Source: Desulfolinea sp050305405 (GTDB lineage Bacteria; Chloroflexota; Anaerolineae; Anaerolineales; Villigracilaceae). From it: a stretch of 64,000 bases of DNA. The DNA is taken from contig JBNLFG010000001.1 in assembly GCA_050305405.1 (NCBI GenBank), forward strand, positions 62,001 through 126,000. Direction: 5' to 3'. The notes under the pieces were generated by a model. The model made no database searches and was not told the DNA's origin. It saw nothing but the letters and a program-made list of their open reading frames with translations. Below are positions 63,814-64,000 of the stretch, piece by piece. A program made the position numbers and the translations under genes. How positions within the stretch are numbered: the first letter of the stretch is position 1; each line of letters opens with the position of its first letter.

Positions 63814-64000
63814 ATGAAAAAAGCAGATACCATTTTCAAGAACGCCATCGTTTTAACCATGAACAAAGAGATGGAACAATTTGATCGTGGTGGCGTCGTC
63901 GTTACTAACGACAGCATCGTCGCCGTCGGCTTTGAAGAAGACCTTTTAGCCAGCTACGAAGCAGATGAAGTGATCGACTGCGGCGGCAAAATTTTGATGC
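63814..64000 (+). CDS. Amidohydrolase family protein, N-terminal part (partial)
   Basis: Opens with ATG at 63814 (ACGGAG site) and runs off the window after 62 codons. The start KADTIFKNAIVLTMNKEME and INDSIVAVG-like segment (TNDSIVAVGF), followed by EVIDCGGKILM, is the N-terminal beta-sandwich of cytosine deaminase/MtaD/chlorohydrolase-type amidohydrolases. Metal ligands lie beyond the window, so the substrate is unknown. Confidence 0.8.
   Translation, partial: MKKADTIFKNAIVLTMNKEMEQFDRGGVVVTNDSIVAVGFEEDLLASYEADEVIDCGGKILM

Noticed and set aside
1..64000. CRISPR arrays, prophage, integrase or restriction-modification islands
   Set aside because: No spaced direct repeats, phage structural genes or methylase motifs were seen; the only mobile DNA is the IS1 relic.

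Overview
The window is a stretch of bacterial chromosome, most likely from an anaerobic Chloroflexota of class Anaerolineae. The basis is gene content plus style: Thr/Pro-rich TPT/PSP linkers on exported LysM and transglycosylase proteins, a ferredoxin-dependent 2-oxoacid oxidoreductase, oxygen-sensitive glycyl-radical chemistry, a GAAC-N4-GTTC LexA-type box at uvrB, and no outer-membrane or LPS genes. This placement is an inference; no rRNA or complete tRNA is present to confirm it.

Layout. 1-7276 (+): end of a korA-like gene, korB, a DMT exporter, an unknown membrane protein, then a HypD-like glycyl radical enzyme (split by a one-base frameshift) with its radical-SAM activase. 7360-19603: envelope genes, namely a CAP/LysM protein (-), recD2-pbpC (+), and a giant alpha-2-macroglobulin-like lipoprotein (-) facing pbpC across a shared terminator. 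19604-20598: low-coding region with a decayed IS1-type transposase. 20599-30125: glnS, a hydrolase, an unknown PH-like protein, uvrB with an SOS box, a membrane diguanylate cyclase, gltX. 30189-37750 (-): one continuous morphogenesis/division run in the order mreB-mreC-mreD-mrdA-minC-minD-minE-rodA. 37934-42001: degV, then an ABC transporter whose permease is fused to a SpoIIM domain, with an MBL hydrolase. 42088-50711 (-): lgt, a CDP-alcohol phosphotransferase, ftsK, an S1-domain protein, a 7TM-GAF-HTH sensor, GNAT, a membrane protein, PNP. 50842-53274 (+): Slt-type lytic transglycosylase. 53368-60806 (-): yggU-yggT-yggS-pgeF, a glutaredoxin-DUF2085 fusion, TlpA/CcdA-type redox proteins, a Tat-exported L,D-transpeptidase, an esterase, a patatin. 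60913-62154 (+): smpB and an unknown gene. 62206-63710 (-): mgtE with a leader. 63814-end (+): start of an amidohydrolase.

Functional theme: cell-wall synthesis and shape dominate (PBP1C, PBP2, RodA, MreBCD, MinCDE, FtsK, Slt, L,D-transpeptidase, LysM proteins, Lgt). Every convergent gene pair except the one at about 7.3 kb is separated by a near-perfect bidirectional terminator hairpin; two of these share an identical 35-bp sequence. Several genes have a -10 box 6-7 nt before the start codon, implying leaderless mRNAs.

Most interesting signal: the mgtE leader (63556-63745, minus strand) has a strong promoter, a 20-codon ORF with a Shine-Dalgarno sequence encoding an acidic, then Pro-rich, then Arg-rich peptide, and an intrinsic terminator whose 5' arm lies inside that ORF and whose 3' arm lies just after its stop. 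This looks like a translation-coupled attenuator of a Mg2+ transporter, similar in logic to enterobacterial mgtL but with a different gene family and a different termination mechanism. It is unproven but testable.
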